From assembly GCF_019429485.1 (NCBI RefSeq), contig NZ_JAHXZN010000001.1, positions 1,178,001 through 1,242,000 of the forward strand: a stretch of 64,000 nt of DNA, written 5' to 3'. Below, piece by piece: positions 42,776 to 51,483 of the stretch (position 1 is its first letter; each line of letters opens with the position of its first letter). The notes below the pieces were generated by a model, which was not told the DNA's origin, searched no databases, and saw only the letters and a list, made by a program, of their open reading frames with translations. Source of the DNA: Sphingomonas citri. GTDB taxonomy: Bacteria > Pseudomonadota > Alphaproteobacteria > Sphingomonadales > Sphingomonadaceae. The translations under genes and the position numbers were made by a program.

Positions 42776-43171
42776 ATGATGGCGAACAACCTGCTCATCG
42801 CCTTGTCGTTGGCGGCAGCGGCTCCCTCCAGCATCGCGGCGATGAGGTGGGAGAAGCGCGTGCTGCTCGTCGCCGCGTCCGAAGAACAGGATCCGAAGCT
42901 TGAGCAGCAGCGACGGATCATCGCACGATGGAGAGACGCCGCAGCGGAGCGCGATCTCGCCGTGGTCGAGATCACGGGCGACAGGGTGACAGGCGCGAGC
43001 GACTCAGCTGCAACCCTGAGAAAGCGCTTTCGCCTTCCGGCAGACGGCTTCGCGGCCCTCCTGATCGGCAAGGACGGTGGCACCAAGCTTCGCCAGACAC
43101 GCCCGATATCCGCGGCGGTTCTAGAGGAGACGATCGACGCGATGCCTATGCGTCGCCAGGAACGTCGATGA
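42776..43171 (+). CDS. DUF4174 domain-containing protein
   Basis: 131 residues with a signal-like N-terminus (NNLLIALSLAAAAPSSIAA) and MRWEKRVLLVAASEEQDPKLEQQRRIIARW, then AAERDLAVVEITGD, LRKRFRLPADGFAALLIGKDGGTKLRQ. This is the DUF4174 pattern (thioredoxin-like fold without a CxxC). Role unknown. The ATG at 42776 is followed by another at 42779. Confidence 0.85.
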   Translation: MMANNLLIALSLAAAAPSSIAAMRWEKRVLLVAASEEQDPKLEQQRRIIARWRDAAAERDLAVVEITGDRVTGASDSAATLRKRFRLPADGFAALLIGKDGGTKLRQTRPISAAVLEETIDAMPMRRQERR

Positions 43172-43231
43172 TCCCGGTCGGAGCGGCGCCGAGCGCCATT
43201 CGCGTCCTGGACACATCGCGCCGACGCGGAC

Positions 43232-44959
43232 TCAATACCACCGCCAGTCCGCTGCCGCGGCGCGGCACCCCCCGCCCGCCCCGCTGCGATAGGCGCGGCC
43301 TCGCACCACGCGCCCGGTGTGGGCGCCCGTCGGTCGACCATCGCGCAGCGCGAAGCGACCGTTGACCAGGACGGTGCTGACACCCGTCGCCAATCGCGCC
43401 GGCTGCTCGTACGTGGCGCGATCGGCGATCGTCGCCGGGTCGAACACCACCACGTCGGCGAAGAGCCCGGCGCGCAGCCGGCCGCGGTCGGCGATCGCGA
43501 GATGGTCGGCGGGTAGACTGGTCAGCCGCCGCACCGCCTCGGCGAGCGTCAGGTCATGCGTGTCGCGGACGTAATGGCCGAGCAGTCGGGCGAAATTGCC
43601 GTAGGCACGCGGATGATCCCTGGTGCGCAGGAAAACGCCCTCGGGCGCGGGCGCGGCCTCGTCCGAGCCGAAGCTCATCCACGGCTGGCGGATCGCCTTG
43701 CGGACATTGTCCTCGCTCATCAGGAAATAGGCGATGCCGACGCGCGAGCCGTCCTCGACCACCAGGTCCATCGCGGTCTCCTCGGGCGAGCGACCGCGCT
43801 CGCGCGCCACCGCCGCCAGCGTCTTGCCCGCGAGCGGCTTGAGCTTGGGGTTCTTGAAGCCGAGCAGCAAGGTGCCCTCCGCTCCCGCGCCGGCGAGCAG
43901 GTTCTCCCAGTCTCTCGGGTGCGGGTCGCGCATCGCGGCGGCGACCTTGGCGCGCGTCGTCGGGTCCTTCAGCCGCGCGATCCACGCGTCGAGCCCGCCC
44001 GCCTGCACCCAGGGAGGCATCGCCGCGTCGAGCCCGGTCGCGCCGGCGGTGTAGGTGTACATGTTGGCGGAGACGCGCACGCCGCGGGCGCGCGCCGCCT
44101 CGATCGCGGCGATGACGCGGTCGATCTTGCCCCAATTGTCGCGACCGGCCTGCTTGAAATGGTAGATCTCGGCGGGCACGCGCGAGGCTTCGGCGATCGC
44201 GATCGTCTCGGCGACGCCTTCGTCCAGCCGGTCGCCCTCGCTGCGCATGTGGACGGTGTAGATCCCGCCGCACGCCGCCGACACCTCAGCCAGCGCGATC
44301 AGCTCGGGCGTCTTCGCGAAGGTCGCGGGCGTGTAGATCAGCATGTCGGTCAGCCCGAGCGCGCCCTGCTCCATCGCCGCTCGCACCAGCCCGCGCATCC
44401 GCTCGAGCTGCGCCGGTGTCGGCTGGACGTCGTCGGCGCCCAGCACCGCCTCGCGCACCGTGCCCGCGCCGACGAAGGAGGCGACGTTGGGCGCGATCGC
44501 GCGGCGCGACAGCACGTCGAGATAGCCGCCGAGCGTCGTCCAGGTCACGGGATAGCGGACGTCGCCCTGCTCCTTGACCATGTCGCGCCGCATCGCCGGG
44601 CTGAGCGGCCCCATCGAGAACTCGCCCATCACCTCCAGCGTGACGCCCTGCGCCAGGTCGGACAGCGCGCGGCCGTCGACCAGCAGGCTCTCCTCCGGGT
44701 GCGCGAGCATGTTGACGAAGCCGGGCGAGACCGCCTTGCCGCGCGCGTCCAGCTCCGTCGCGCCGCGCCCCGCGACGTGCGCCGCGACGAGCGCGATCCG
44801 GTCCCCCGCGATGGCGACGTCGCCGACGAAGGGCACGCCCCCCGACCCGTCGTAGATCGTGCCGCCGCGGATCACGACGTCGTAGCGCGGCGGCGACGTC
44901 GCGCCCGCGAGCGGCAGCGGGGCGAGCAACAGGGCAGCGAGCGATACCAGGCGCTTCAT
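43232..44959 (-). CDS. N-acyl-D-amino-acid deacylase (D-aminoacylase) family amidohydrolase
   Basis: Secreted metal-dependent amidohydrolase, 575 residues. A signal peptide (MKRLVSLAALLLAPLPLAGA) precedes YDVVIRGGTIYDGSGGVPFVGDVAI. VSPGFVNMLAHPEESLLVDG replaces the usual GFIDxHxH (only one of the two metal histidines kept in that motif). Later blocks: MGALGLTDMLIYTPATFA-like, YTVHMRSEGDRLDEGVAE, EIYHFKQAGRDNW and SFGSDEAAPAPEG. D-aminoacylases remove acyl groups from N-acyl-D-amino acids, which fits the DgcN/DgcA genes downstream. The altered N-terminal metal motif should be noted. It follows the Lrp gene by 23 nt. Confidence 0.85.
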   Translation of the reverse strand: MKRLVSLAALLLAPLPLAGATSPPRYDVVIRGGTIYDGSGGVPFVGDVAIAGDRIALVAAHVAGRGATELDARGKAVSPGFVNMLAHPEESLLVDGRALSDLAQGVTLEVMGEFSMGPLSPAMRRDMVKEQGDVRYPVTWTTLGGYLDVLSRRAIAPNVASFVGAGTVREAVLGADDVQPTPAQLERMRGLVRAAMEQGALGLTDMLIYTPATFAKTPELIALAEVSAACGGIYTVHMRSEGDRLDEGVAETIAIAEASRVPAEIYHFKQAGRDNWGKIDRVIAAIEAARARGVRVSANMYTYTAGATGLDAAMPPWVQAGGLDAWIARLKDPTTRAKVAAAMRDPHPRDWENLLAGAGAEGTLLLGFKNPKLKPLAGKTLAAVARERGRSPEETAMDLVVEDGSRVGIAYFLMSEDNVRKAIRQPWMSFGSDEAAPAPEGVFLRTRDHPRAYGNFARLLGHYVRDTHDLTLAEAVRRLTSLPADHLAIADRGRLRAGLFADVVVFDPATIADRATYEQPARLATGVSTVLVNGRFALRDGRPTGAHTGRVVRGRAYRSGAGGGCRAAAADWRWY

Positions 44960-44982
44960 GGCGGCTCCTCGGCGAAATCGGG

Positions 44983-45444
44983 TCAGATCGGCAGCTCGGA
45001 CGTGGACTTGATCTCGGACAGAGCCACGGTGGAGGTGATCTCCTGCACGCCGGGCAGACGGCTGAGCTTGTCGAAGAAGAAGCGCTCGTAGGCGTCGATG
45101 TCGCGCGCGACGATGCGCAGCATGAAGTCGGTCGTGCCCATCAACACATAGGCGTCGAGCACCTCGGGGAAGCCGCGGATCGCCTCGGCGAACTCGTCGA
45201 GGTTGGCGCGGCCGTGCGCGTTGAGCCGCACCTGCGCGAAGATGTGCGCGCTGAGCCCGACCTTGCGGCGGTCCACCAGCGCGACGCGGCCGCGGATCAC
45301 GCCCTCGCGCTCGAGCCGGTCGATGCGGCGCCAGCACGGCGAGGCGGACAGGCCGACCTTGGCGGCGATCTCGGCGACGGTCTGCTGCCCGTCGCGCTGC
45401 AACTCGCGCAGGATGCGGCGCTCATAATCGTCGAGCTGGGTCAT
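44983..45444 (-). CDS. Lrp/AsnC family transcriptional regulator
   Basis: 153 residues. N-terminal winged HTH (TQLDDYERRILRELQRDGQQTVAEIAAKVGLSASPCWRRIDRLEREGVI) and C-terminal RAM/AsnC ligand domain (VRLNAHGRANLDEFAEAIRGFPEVLDAYVLMGTTDFMLRIVARDIDAYERFF). Lrp proteins sense amino acids. It is the first gene of a unit with the N-acyl-D-amino-acid deacylase and probably controls it. Confidence 0.95.
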   Translation of the reverse strand: MTQLDDYERRILRELQRDGQQTVAEIAAKVGLSASPCWRRIDRLEREGVIRGRVALVDRRKVGLSAHIFAQVRLNAHGRANLDEFAEAIRGFPEVLDAYVLMGTTDFMLRIVARDIDAYERFFFDKLSRLPGVQEITSTVALSEIKSTSELPI

Positions 45445-45573
45445 TCGTGCCGCGATCCGGGCCGTTGCGGGATGAACATGCCCCAGCGTAGCGGCAACGG
45501 CGCGGATGAGGAGACCTTTTCCGCCGCGCCGCTGCCATCCTGAGCGCCAACGATCCGACCGAGGCTATACCGC

Positions 45574-45804
45574 ATGACCGTCCGCTTCCTCGTCGCCGGT
45601 GAGGCCTCGCCCGACCTGCCGCTGCGCGTGCTCAACCTGCTCGCGCTCCGCTCGATCGCGTTCGACGCGGCGTCGGTCCAGCGCGACGGCGACACGTATC
45701 GCATCGGCGTCGCGGTGAGCGGGCTCGAGGACGGCGTCGCCGAGTTGCTCCTCGCCAAGATGCGCGCGCTGGTGCTGGTGGAGAGTGCCACGCTCAGTAG
45801 TTGA
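45574..45804 (+). CDS. small ACT-like domain protein
   Basis: 76 residues. TVRFLVAGEASPDLPLRVLNLLALRSIAFDAASVQRDGDTYRIGVAVSGL has the beta-alpha-beta rhythm of ACT domains (as in acetolactate synthase regulatory subunits), which bind amino acids. Its 3' end overlaps that of the convergent serine hydrolase gene by 11 nt. The function as a stand-alone amino-acid sensor is inferred. Confidence 0.65.
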   Translation: MTVRFLVAGEASPDLPLRVLNLLALRSIAFDAASVQRDGDTYRIGVAVSGLEDGVAELLLAKMRALVLVESATLSS

Positions 45805-47752
45805 GGCTCCAGCCGATCAGATGCGCCATCGCGGCGACCCATAGCAGCCCCAGGAACGCCAGCGCGACCAGAGCGGCGCGCAGCCGCACGCCCCAGCCGA
45901 ACGCGCCGCGGAACGCCTCCACCAGGTTCCACACCCCGATCAGCGCGGCCGCGATCGGGATCACCGCGGCCACCTGGAGCAGCCGGATCAGGCCGTCCAG
46001 CGTGGCATTGTAGGCGTCGACCTGCTGGCTCAGGATCGGCGCGACGACGGTGTACCAGCCCGCGACATAGGCGAGATCGACGACCGCGGCGACGCGCACC
46101 AGCAGCCGCGCGCGCGCGGCGCGCCCGGTCACCACCGGCGACGCGGCGTAGCGGCGGCGGATCCACCAGCCCACAGGCCAGGCGATGGCGGTGAGCAGCA
46201 GCACCAGCAGCGACAGGCCGGCGGCCGTCTGGAACATCGTCGAGTCCCGCGCCGCCGGCACCGCCTGGAGCACGCCCACCGGGTTCTGGCTGTCGACGAT
46301 GGTGCGGCGTCCGCGCAGCTCGGTCACGCGCAGCAGCCGCGTGCCGTCGACCGCGCGCCACAGCCCCGGCGCGATCTCGCGGAAGCGCTTGCCCTCGATC
46401 GAGGAGACGCTGATCGTGCCGTCGTCGTTGGCGCTGACCACGTCCTGCTGGAGCAGGTAGAACAGGCTGATGAAGCCGGTTTCGACGCGGCGCGAGCTCT
46501 CGTAATGGCCCGCCAGCGCGCGCGCGTCCGTCGCGGCGCTCGCGATCGCGGGCGGCAGCGGTGCGGGAGTTGCCGGAAAGTAGCGGTCCATGAACAGGTC
46601 GAACAGCCGCTCGCGCACGCCGTAGACTGCGTCGCGCTCGCCGCGGCTGCTGAAGCTCATGAACAGGCCGACGTTCTTCTCGGGCAGCAGCGCCAGGTCG
46701 GTGTGGAAGACGATCGTGTCGCCGCCGTGGCCGATCACGGTCGTGCCGTTGCGTTGCATCCAGAAGAAGCCGTGCGCCATTGTGTCGAAGCCCGCGGCGG
46801 GCGGGGTCGGCGGGCGGTGCATGAACGCGACCGTCTCGGGGCGCAGGATCTGCGCGCCGCGGTAGCTGCCGCCGCCGAGGTGCGCGAGCATGAAGCGCGC
46901 CATGTCGTCCGCGGTGGAGGCGACGCTGCCCGCCGGCGCGGTGCCGACCAGCTCATAGGCGTGCGGCGGCCCGTCGCTGGTGGCATAGCCCTTGGCGGCG
47001 AGCGGCGCGAGCGCGGGCGGCAGCGGCTGGACGAAGGTGGTGTGCGCCATGCCCAGCGGGCCGGTGATGTGGCGCGCGACATAGGCCTCGAAGGGCTCGC
47101 CCGAGACGCGCTGGACGATATAGCCGGCGAGCGCGACGCCATAGTTGGAATAGGCCGGCGCCTCACCTGGCTTGAACAGGAACGGGCGCGTGTTCTCCTT
47201 GAGGTAGCGCTCGGTCGTCTTGAGCAGCTTGGGGTCGCTGGCGAGCAGGTCCTTGAGCCCCTCCTCGAAGCCGCCGCGGTGCTGCATCAGGTCGTTGATC
47301 GTCACCGCGCGCCCCAGCGGGGTGATGCGGAAGTCGAGGTAGCGGTTGACGTCGGCGTCGAGGTCGATCCTGCCTGCCTCCACCAGCTGCATCACCGCGG
47401 TCCAGGTCAGCAGCTTGGAGGTCGAACCGATCCGCATCAGCGAGCGGCGCGGGTCCATCGGCGTCTTGGCGGCGACGTCGGCGTAGCCGTAGCCCTTCTC
47501 GAACAGGACCGCGCCGTCCTTGACCACCGCGACCTGCGCGCCCGCGATCTTCCCGGCCTGGAGCGCGGCGGGCATGTAGCCGTCGAGCCAGGCACCGACG
47601 TCGGCGGCGGTGAGCTGCGGCGTCGTCGCGGGCGTGGCCGGCGCCGGCGGCGCGGCATCGCCCGGCGCAGCAGGTGGTGCGACCGGCGGGCGTTGGGGCG
47701 GCGTCGCGGCGACGAGCAGCGCTGGGAGGAGCGCCAGCAGGAGCGTCTTCAT
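45794..47752 (-). CDS. beta-lactamase-fold serine hydrolase with C-terminal membrane domain (paralogue A)
   Basis: 652 residues. After a signal peptide and Pro/Ala linker, the beta-lactamase/class C fold (about 50-400) carries the catalytic SxxK (GSTSKLLTW), YSN (AYSNYGVALAGYIV) and HGG (VIGHGGDTIVF). The C-terminal 200 residues include four or five helices (SLLVLLLTAIAWPVGWWI; VAAVIPIAAALIGVW; LVALAFLGLLWVAAMA). It is clearly paralogous to the 56109 gene. Such enzymes include D-aminopeptidases and esterases; the substrate is unknown. The second ATG is chosen, as the first lies right on the AAAGG ribosome site. Confidence 0.88.
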   Translation of the reverse strand: MKTLLLALLPALLVAATPPQRPPVAPPAAPGDAAPPAPATPATTPQLTAADVGAWLDGYMPAALQAGKIAGAQVAVVKDGAVLFEKGYGYADVAAKTPMDPRRSLMRIGSTSKLLTWTAVMQLVEAGRIDLDADVNRYLDFRITPLGRAVTINDLMQHRGGFEEGLKDLLASDPKLLKTTERYLKENTRPFLFKPGEAPAYSNYGVALAGYIVQRVSGEPFEAYVARHITGPLGMAHTTFVQPLPPALAPLAAKGYATSDGPPHAYELVGTAPAGSVASTADDMARFMLAHLGGGSYRGAQILRPETVAFMHRPPTPPAAGFDTMAHGFFWMQRNGTTVIGHGGDTIVFHTDLALLPEKNVGLFMSFSSRGERDAVYGVRERLFDLFMDRYFPATPAPLPPAIASAATDARALAGHYESSRRVETGFISLFYLLQQDVVSANDDGTISVSSIEGKRFREIAPGLWRAVDGTRLLRVTELRGRRTIVDSQNPVGVLQAVPAARDSTMFQTAAGLSLLVLLLTAIAWPVGWWIRRRYAASPVVTGRAARARLLVRVAAVVDLAYVAGWYTVVAPILSQQVDAYNATLDGLIRLLQVAAVIPIAAALIGVWNLVEAFRGAFGWGVRLRAALVALAFLGLLWVAAMAHLIGWSLNY

Positions 47753-47762
47753 CGTCATCCTT

Positions 47763-49331
47763 TCACCTCACGGGCTCGGGCTCGAACAGCAGGTCGGCAT
47801 AGTCGAAGCTGAAGTCGGCGATCGGCGACACCGGTCGCGCGGTGATGCGCGCCACCTTGCCCGCGGCGTCGAGCGCGAAGGTGAGATAGGCCGGCTCGAT
47901 CGCGGGATCGTCGAAGCGGGCCACGAACGTGTCGTACTGATAATGTTCGAGCCGCCCCGCCATGCGCGGCGTCGGCACGAAGCGCACCGTCAACCCGGCC
48001 GCATCGCCGCCGACCTCGATCGGGCCGTACCAACGATCGACGTAGCGCCCGGCGTAGCGCGCCAGCGGCAGCGACGGCCCGATCTTGGCGGGCGTCGCCG
48101 CCTCGGCGCGCACCGCGGCCTCGGCCGCGGCGATCCGCTGCGCGCGATAGCGCGTGAAGCGCGTCGGCCAGTCCTGCCGTTTCGCTCCGAGATAATGGTC
48201 GATTAGCTCCCACATCAGCCCGTGCCGCGGCGCGGCTTCCTCGCTGTTGAGCTCGATCGCGAAGCCGACGTGGCGCGCCGGGATCAGCAACACCACCGAG
48301 GTCATGCCGAACAGCCCGCCGGCGTGCCACACGATCCGCTCGCCGCGATAATCGCGCACCTCCCAGCCGAGCGCGTAGGCGTCGAAGGTCGGCGTGGTCG
48401 CCGCGACGGGCTCGGGCAGCGGGGCGATCGGGATTGGCGTCACCGGCGCCCACATCTCGCGCCCCGCCGCGGCGGAGAAGACGCGCGTGCCGTCCGCCGC
48501 GACCCCGCCGCTCAATTGCACTTGCAGCCAGCGCGCCATGTCGGTGGCGCTCGCCGCGATCAGACCGGCGGGGGCGGCGGCCTGGGGAAGCTGGTCGCGC
48601 TCATCGAGCCCGCGCATCGTACCGGTGCCGCGCACCACGCCGCCGAAGCGCGCGTGCGGCAAGGCGCGGTTGGGCAATGCCCAGAAGGTCGCCAGCTCCC
48701 CGGTCGCGCCCACCATGCCGGCGGGGGCGAGCACGTGCGCGCGGACGTAATCCTCCCAACGTTGCCCGCTCACCGCCTCGATCAGCTGGCCGGCGACGGT
48801 GTAGAGGACATTGTCATAGGCATAGCCGCTGCGGAAGCTGGTCGCGGGCGCGATGTAGCGCAGCCGCCGCACGATCTCCGCGCGCGAATAGCTGCCGCGC
48901 GGCACGTACAGCAGGTCACCCGCGCCGAGCCCGAGACCGCTGCGATGCACCAGCAGGTCACGCACCGTCATCTCGCGCGTCACCCAGGCGTCGTACATCT
49001 GGAAGCCGGGCAGATGGTCGACGACGCGGTCGTCCCAGCCGAGCGTGCCCGCATCGACCAGGGTCGCGATCGCCGCCGCGGTCATCGCCTTGGCGGTGGA
49101 GCCGATCAGGAAGGCGGTGTTCGCGTCGACCCGCTCGGGCGCGCCTTGCCGCCGTACACCATAGCCTTTGACGAGCGTCACCTTGCCGTCCTCGACGATC
49201 GCCACCGCCATGCCGGGCGTGCCCGAGGCGCGCATCACCTGCTCCACCCGCGCATCGAAGCCCTTGGGCGGCGCAGCGAACGCGGGCGCGGCGACGAAAG
49301 CGGCGAGCAGAACGGTCGCGGCGTATCTCAT
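47763..49331 (-). CDS. beta-lactamase-fold serine hydrolase
   Basis: 522 residues. Signal peptide MRYAATVLLAAFVAAPAFA. Class C-like fold: SxxK in IGSTAKAMTAAA, YxN in AYDNVLYTVAG, HAGG in VWHAGGLFGMTS, then a C-terminal lipocalin-like region (DFSFDYADLLFEP). Related to D-aminopeptidase/D-alanyl-carboxypeptidase-like enzymes. It has no membrane tail, unlike the flanking paralogues. Coupled to the YkvI gene by ATGA; paralogue A follows after 10 nt. Confidence 0.9.
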   Translation of the reverse strand: MRYAATVLLAAFVAAPAFAAPPKGFDARVEQVMRASGTPGMAVAIVEDGKVTLVKGYGVRRQGAPERVDANTAFLIGSTAKAMTAAAIATLVDAGTLGWDDRVVDHLPGFQMYDAWVTREMTVRDLLVHRSGLGLGAGDLLYVPRGSYSRAEIVRRLRYIAPATSFRSGYAYDNVLYTVAGQLIEAVSGQRWEDYVRAHVLAPAGMVGATGELATFWALPNRALPHARFGGVVRGTGTMRGLDERDQLPQAAAPAGLIAASATDMARWLQVQLSGGVAADGTRVFSAAAGREMWAPVTPIPIAPLPEPVAATTPTFDAYALGWEVRDYRGERIVWHAGGLFGMTSVVLLIPARHVGFAIELNSEEAAPRHGLMWELIDHYLGAKRQDWPTRFTRYRAQRIAAAEAAVRAEAATPAKIGPSLPLARYAGRYVDRWYGPIEVGGDAAGLTVRFVPTPRMAGRLEHYQYDTFVARFDDPAIEPAYLTFALDAAGKVARITARPVSPIADFSFDYADLLFEPEPVR

Positions 49332-50446
49332 GCGCTCGGCTCCGGCTGGGCCGACCTGCCGCGCCCCACGATGGTGAGCAGCAGCAGCGGCACGACGTAA
49401 ATCAGGATCAGCAAGGCCGCGAGCAGCCGGTAGCCGCCCGCGATCAGCCCGACCAGCCCGACGCGCTCGGCCAGCAGCATGCACGGCGCCAGCAGCGCCA
49501 GCGCGAGCAGCGCGCGCGTCGCGGGCGACAGCGCGTCCCGCCCGCGCGCGCGCGCGACCCGCTCGTTGACGGCGTGGACCGCACCGGTGCCGCTCTCCAG
49601 CAGCGCGGCGAAGATCATCAGCTGGAAGCCGAGGTGGAACAGTGGGTGACCGAGCCGCGTGAGAATATAGTCGGACGGCAGTACCGCGTTCGCGATCTCG
49701 GGCAGGAACGCCGCCATGGTGACGAAGAACAGCAGCGCGGGCAGCATCGCCAGCGGCGCCGCAAGCGCGCCCGCGATCACGGCGTCGCGGCCCGAGCGAA
49801 AGTGGCGCGTCACCGGCAGCACGATCACCGCGCCGACGATATTGTAGCCCGCGTAGGTCAGCCCGCCGAGCGTCCAGCCCGGCGCGGGCGGCCCGGCAGC
49901 GGCGAAGGCGTCGGCGATCCGCCCGCCCACGCTCGTCAGTGCGAGCAGCAGGAACAGCGCATAGGTGGCGTAGAGCAGCACCGAGACCCAGAGGAAGACG
50001 CGTTCGACGCCCGCGTTGCCCCATGCGACGCAGGCGGTGATGCCGGCGAGTAGCGCCAGCGTCCCCGCCAGCGGGGGCAGTCCCAGCGTCGCCGCGCCGA
50101 TCTCCCCCGCCGCGGCGCCGAACACCGCGAGCACGACGACGATGAACAGTGCATAAGCGGCCTCGAACAGCACCCAATAGCGCCCCAGCAGCGCCTGGAA
50201 GAAGGTGCGATAGTCGCGCGCGCCGACCGCGTGCGCGAGCCGGAAGGTGGCCGCGGCGACGACGCCCCAGATCAGCGTCGCCAGCGCCATCGCCAGCACC
50301 CCGCCCCAGGCACCCGCGGGCAGGAAGAACTCGGCGAGCTCGCGCCCGGTGGCATAACCGCCCCCGATCACCACCGCCTTGAACGCGAGCCCGGGCAGCA
50401 CGAACCGCCGGAAGCGGTCGGCCGCGGCGGGGCTCAGGCGGCGCAT
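49328..50446 (-). CDS. YkvI-like multi-pass membrane transporter
   Basis: 372 residues, about ten hydrophobic helices. The N-terminal FRRFVLPGLAFKAVVIGGGYATGRELAEFFLPAG (helix-break GGGYATGRE) is the YkvI family pattern, related to amino-acid/Nramp-type LeuT folds. Other helices: GLTYAGYNIVGAVIVLPV, MIFAALLESGTGAVHAVNERVARARG. Probably an inner-membrane symporter; substrate (an amino acid or small peptide) is inferred from the neighbourhood. The start overlaps the end of the DUF1611 gene by 13 nt. Confidence 0.85.
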   Translation of the reverse strand: MRRLSPAAADRFRRFVLPGLAFKAVVIGGGYATGRELAEFFLPAGAWGGVLAMALATLIWGVVAAATFRLAHAVGARDYRTFFQALLGRYWVLFEAAYALFIVVVLAVFGAAAGEIGAATLGLPPLAGTLALLAGITACVAWGNAGVERVFLWVSVLLYATYALFLLLALTSVGGRIADAFAAAGPPAPGWTLGGLTYAGYNIVGAVIVLPVTRHFRSGRDAVIAGALAAPLAMLPALLFFVTMAAFLPEIANAVLPSDYILTRLGHPLFHLGFQLMIFAALLESGTGAVHAVNERVARARGRDALSPATRALLALALLAPCMLLAERVGLVGLIAGGYRLLAALLILIYVVPLLLLTIVGRGRSAQPEPSA

Positions 50447-51483
50447 GCGTCGAGCAGTCGCTCGAAGGCGTCGCCGCCGCGGATCGGGTCGGCCGTTTGC
50501 AGGCCGAGCCGTTCGGCCGTGTGCGCGATCTCCGCCGCCGCCTCCTCCGCGGCCATGCCAGCGGTGTTGAGGCTGACGCCGGCGCAGCGGATCGCGGGGT
50601 TGGTCAGCCGCCCCACCGCGATCGTCTGCTCGATCACCGCCTCGATCGAGGGCACGCCATAGCCCGGAGTGCCGAGGATCTGCGCGCGTGTTGGCTGGTG
50701 GCAGACGACGAACAGATCGGGCTGACTGCCGTGGAGCAGCGCCAGCGACACCGCGGCGTAGGAGGGGTGGAACAGCGATCCCTGTCCCTCGATCACGTCG
50801 AGGTGCGTCGGCGCGTTGGCGGGGCTGAGCAGCTCGGCGGCGCCGGCGGCGAAGTCGGCGACCACCGCGTCGATCGCTATGCCCTCGCCCGCGATCATGA
50901 TGCCGGTCTGCCCGCTGGCCCGGAAGGTCGCGTCGTGCCCGCGCGCCCGGAGCCCGCGCGCGATCGCCAGCGCGGTGTATTTCTTGCCAAGCGCGCAGTC
51001 GGTGCCGACGGTTAGCAGCCGCCGCCCGGTACGCTTGGCACCGGTCGCGATCGGCAGCGCGGGCGGCGGCTCGCGCACGTCGACCAGCCGCGTGCCCGCG
51101 CGCGCGACCGCCTCGCGCAGCGCGGCGATGTCGCCGAGCCGGGTGTGGAGCCCGGCGACGAGGTCGAGCCCCGCCTCCACCGCGGCGAGCAGCTCGGGCA
51201 TCCACGCCGCCGGGATCACGCCGCCCTGGTTGGCGACGCCGATCACCATCGCACGCGCGCCCGCCGCCGCCGCGTTTGCTGGCGTCATCCGGGGCAGCCC
51301 GGTGGAGACGGTCGCGGCGGGCAGCGCGTGCTCGGCGAGGCACTTGTCCGCCGCCCAATCGCGCAGCCCGAGCGCCGTCTTGGCGAAGCCCGGCTCGGTC
51401 GCGTCGCCGAGGAACAGCAGGTAGGGCGCCGCCAGCGCGTGCACCGCGCGCGGGGGAGAAGCGGAAGCCTCGCGCACGATCAA
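50434..51483 (-). CDS. dgcN: DUF1611 family protein, DgcN-like D-glutamate N-acetyltransferase
   Basis: 349 residues of the DUF1611 family. The C-terminal P-loop-like domain has GRRLLTVGTDCALGKKYTALAIARGL and DVIEGQGSLFHPSYAAVSLALLHGSQPDLFVVCHQPTR; the N-terminal domain has AKTALGLRDW. DgcN, a named member of this family, N-acetylates D-glutamate so that DgcA can racemise it. Here a DgcA-type enolase is in the same cluster, which supports the assignment. The ATG overlaps the TonB receptor stop (ATGA). Confidence 0.85.
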   Translation of the reverse strand: MIVREASASPPRAVHALAAPYLLFLGDATEPGFAKTALGLRDWAADKCLAEHALPAATVSTGLPRMTPANAAAAGARAMVIGVANQGGVIPAAWMPELLAAVEAGLDLVAGLHTRLGDIAALREAVARAGTRLVDVREPPPALPIATGAKRTGRRLLTVGTDCALGKKYTALAIARGLRARGHDATFRASGQTGIMIAGEGIAIDAVVADFAAGAAELLSPANAPTHLDVIEGQGSLFHPSYAAVSLALLHGSQPDLFVVCHQPTRAQILGTPGYGVPSIEAVIEQTIAVGRLTNPAIRCAGVSLNTAGMAAEEAAAEIAHTAERLGLQTADPIRGGDAFERLLDACAA

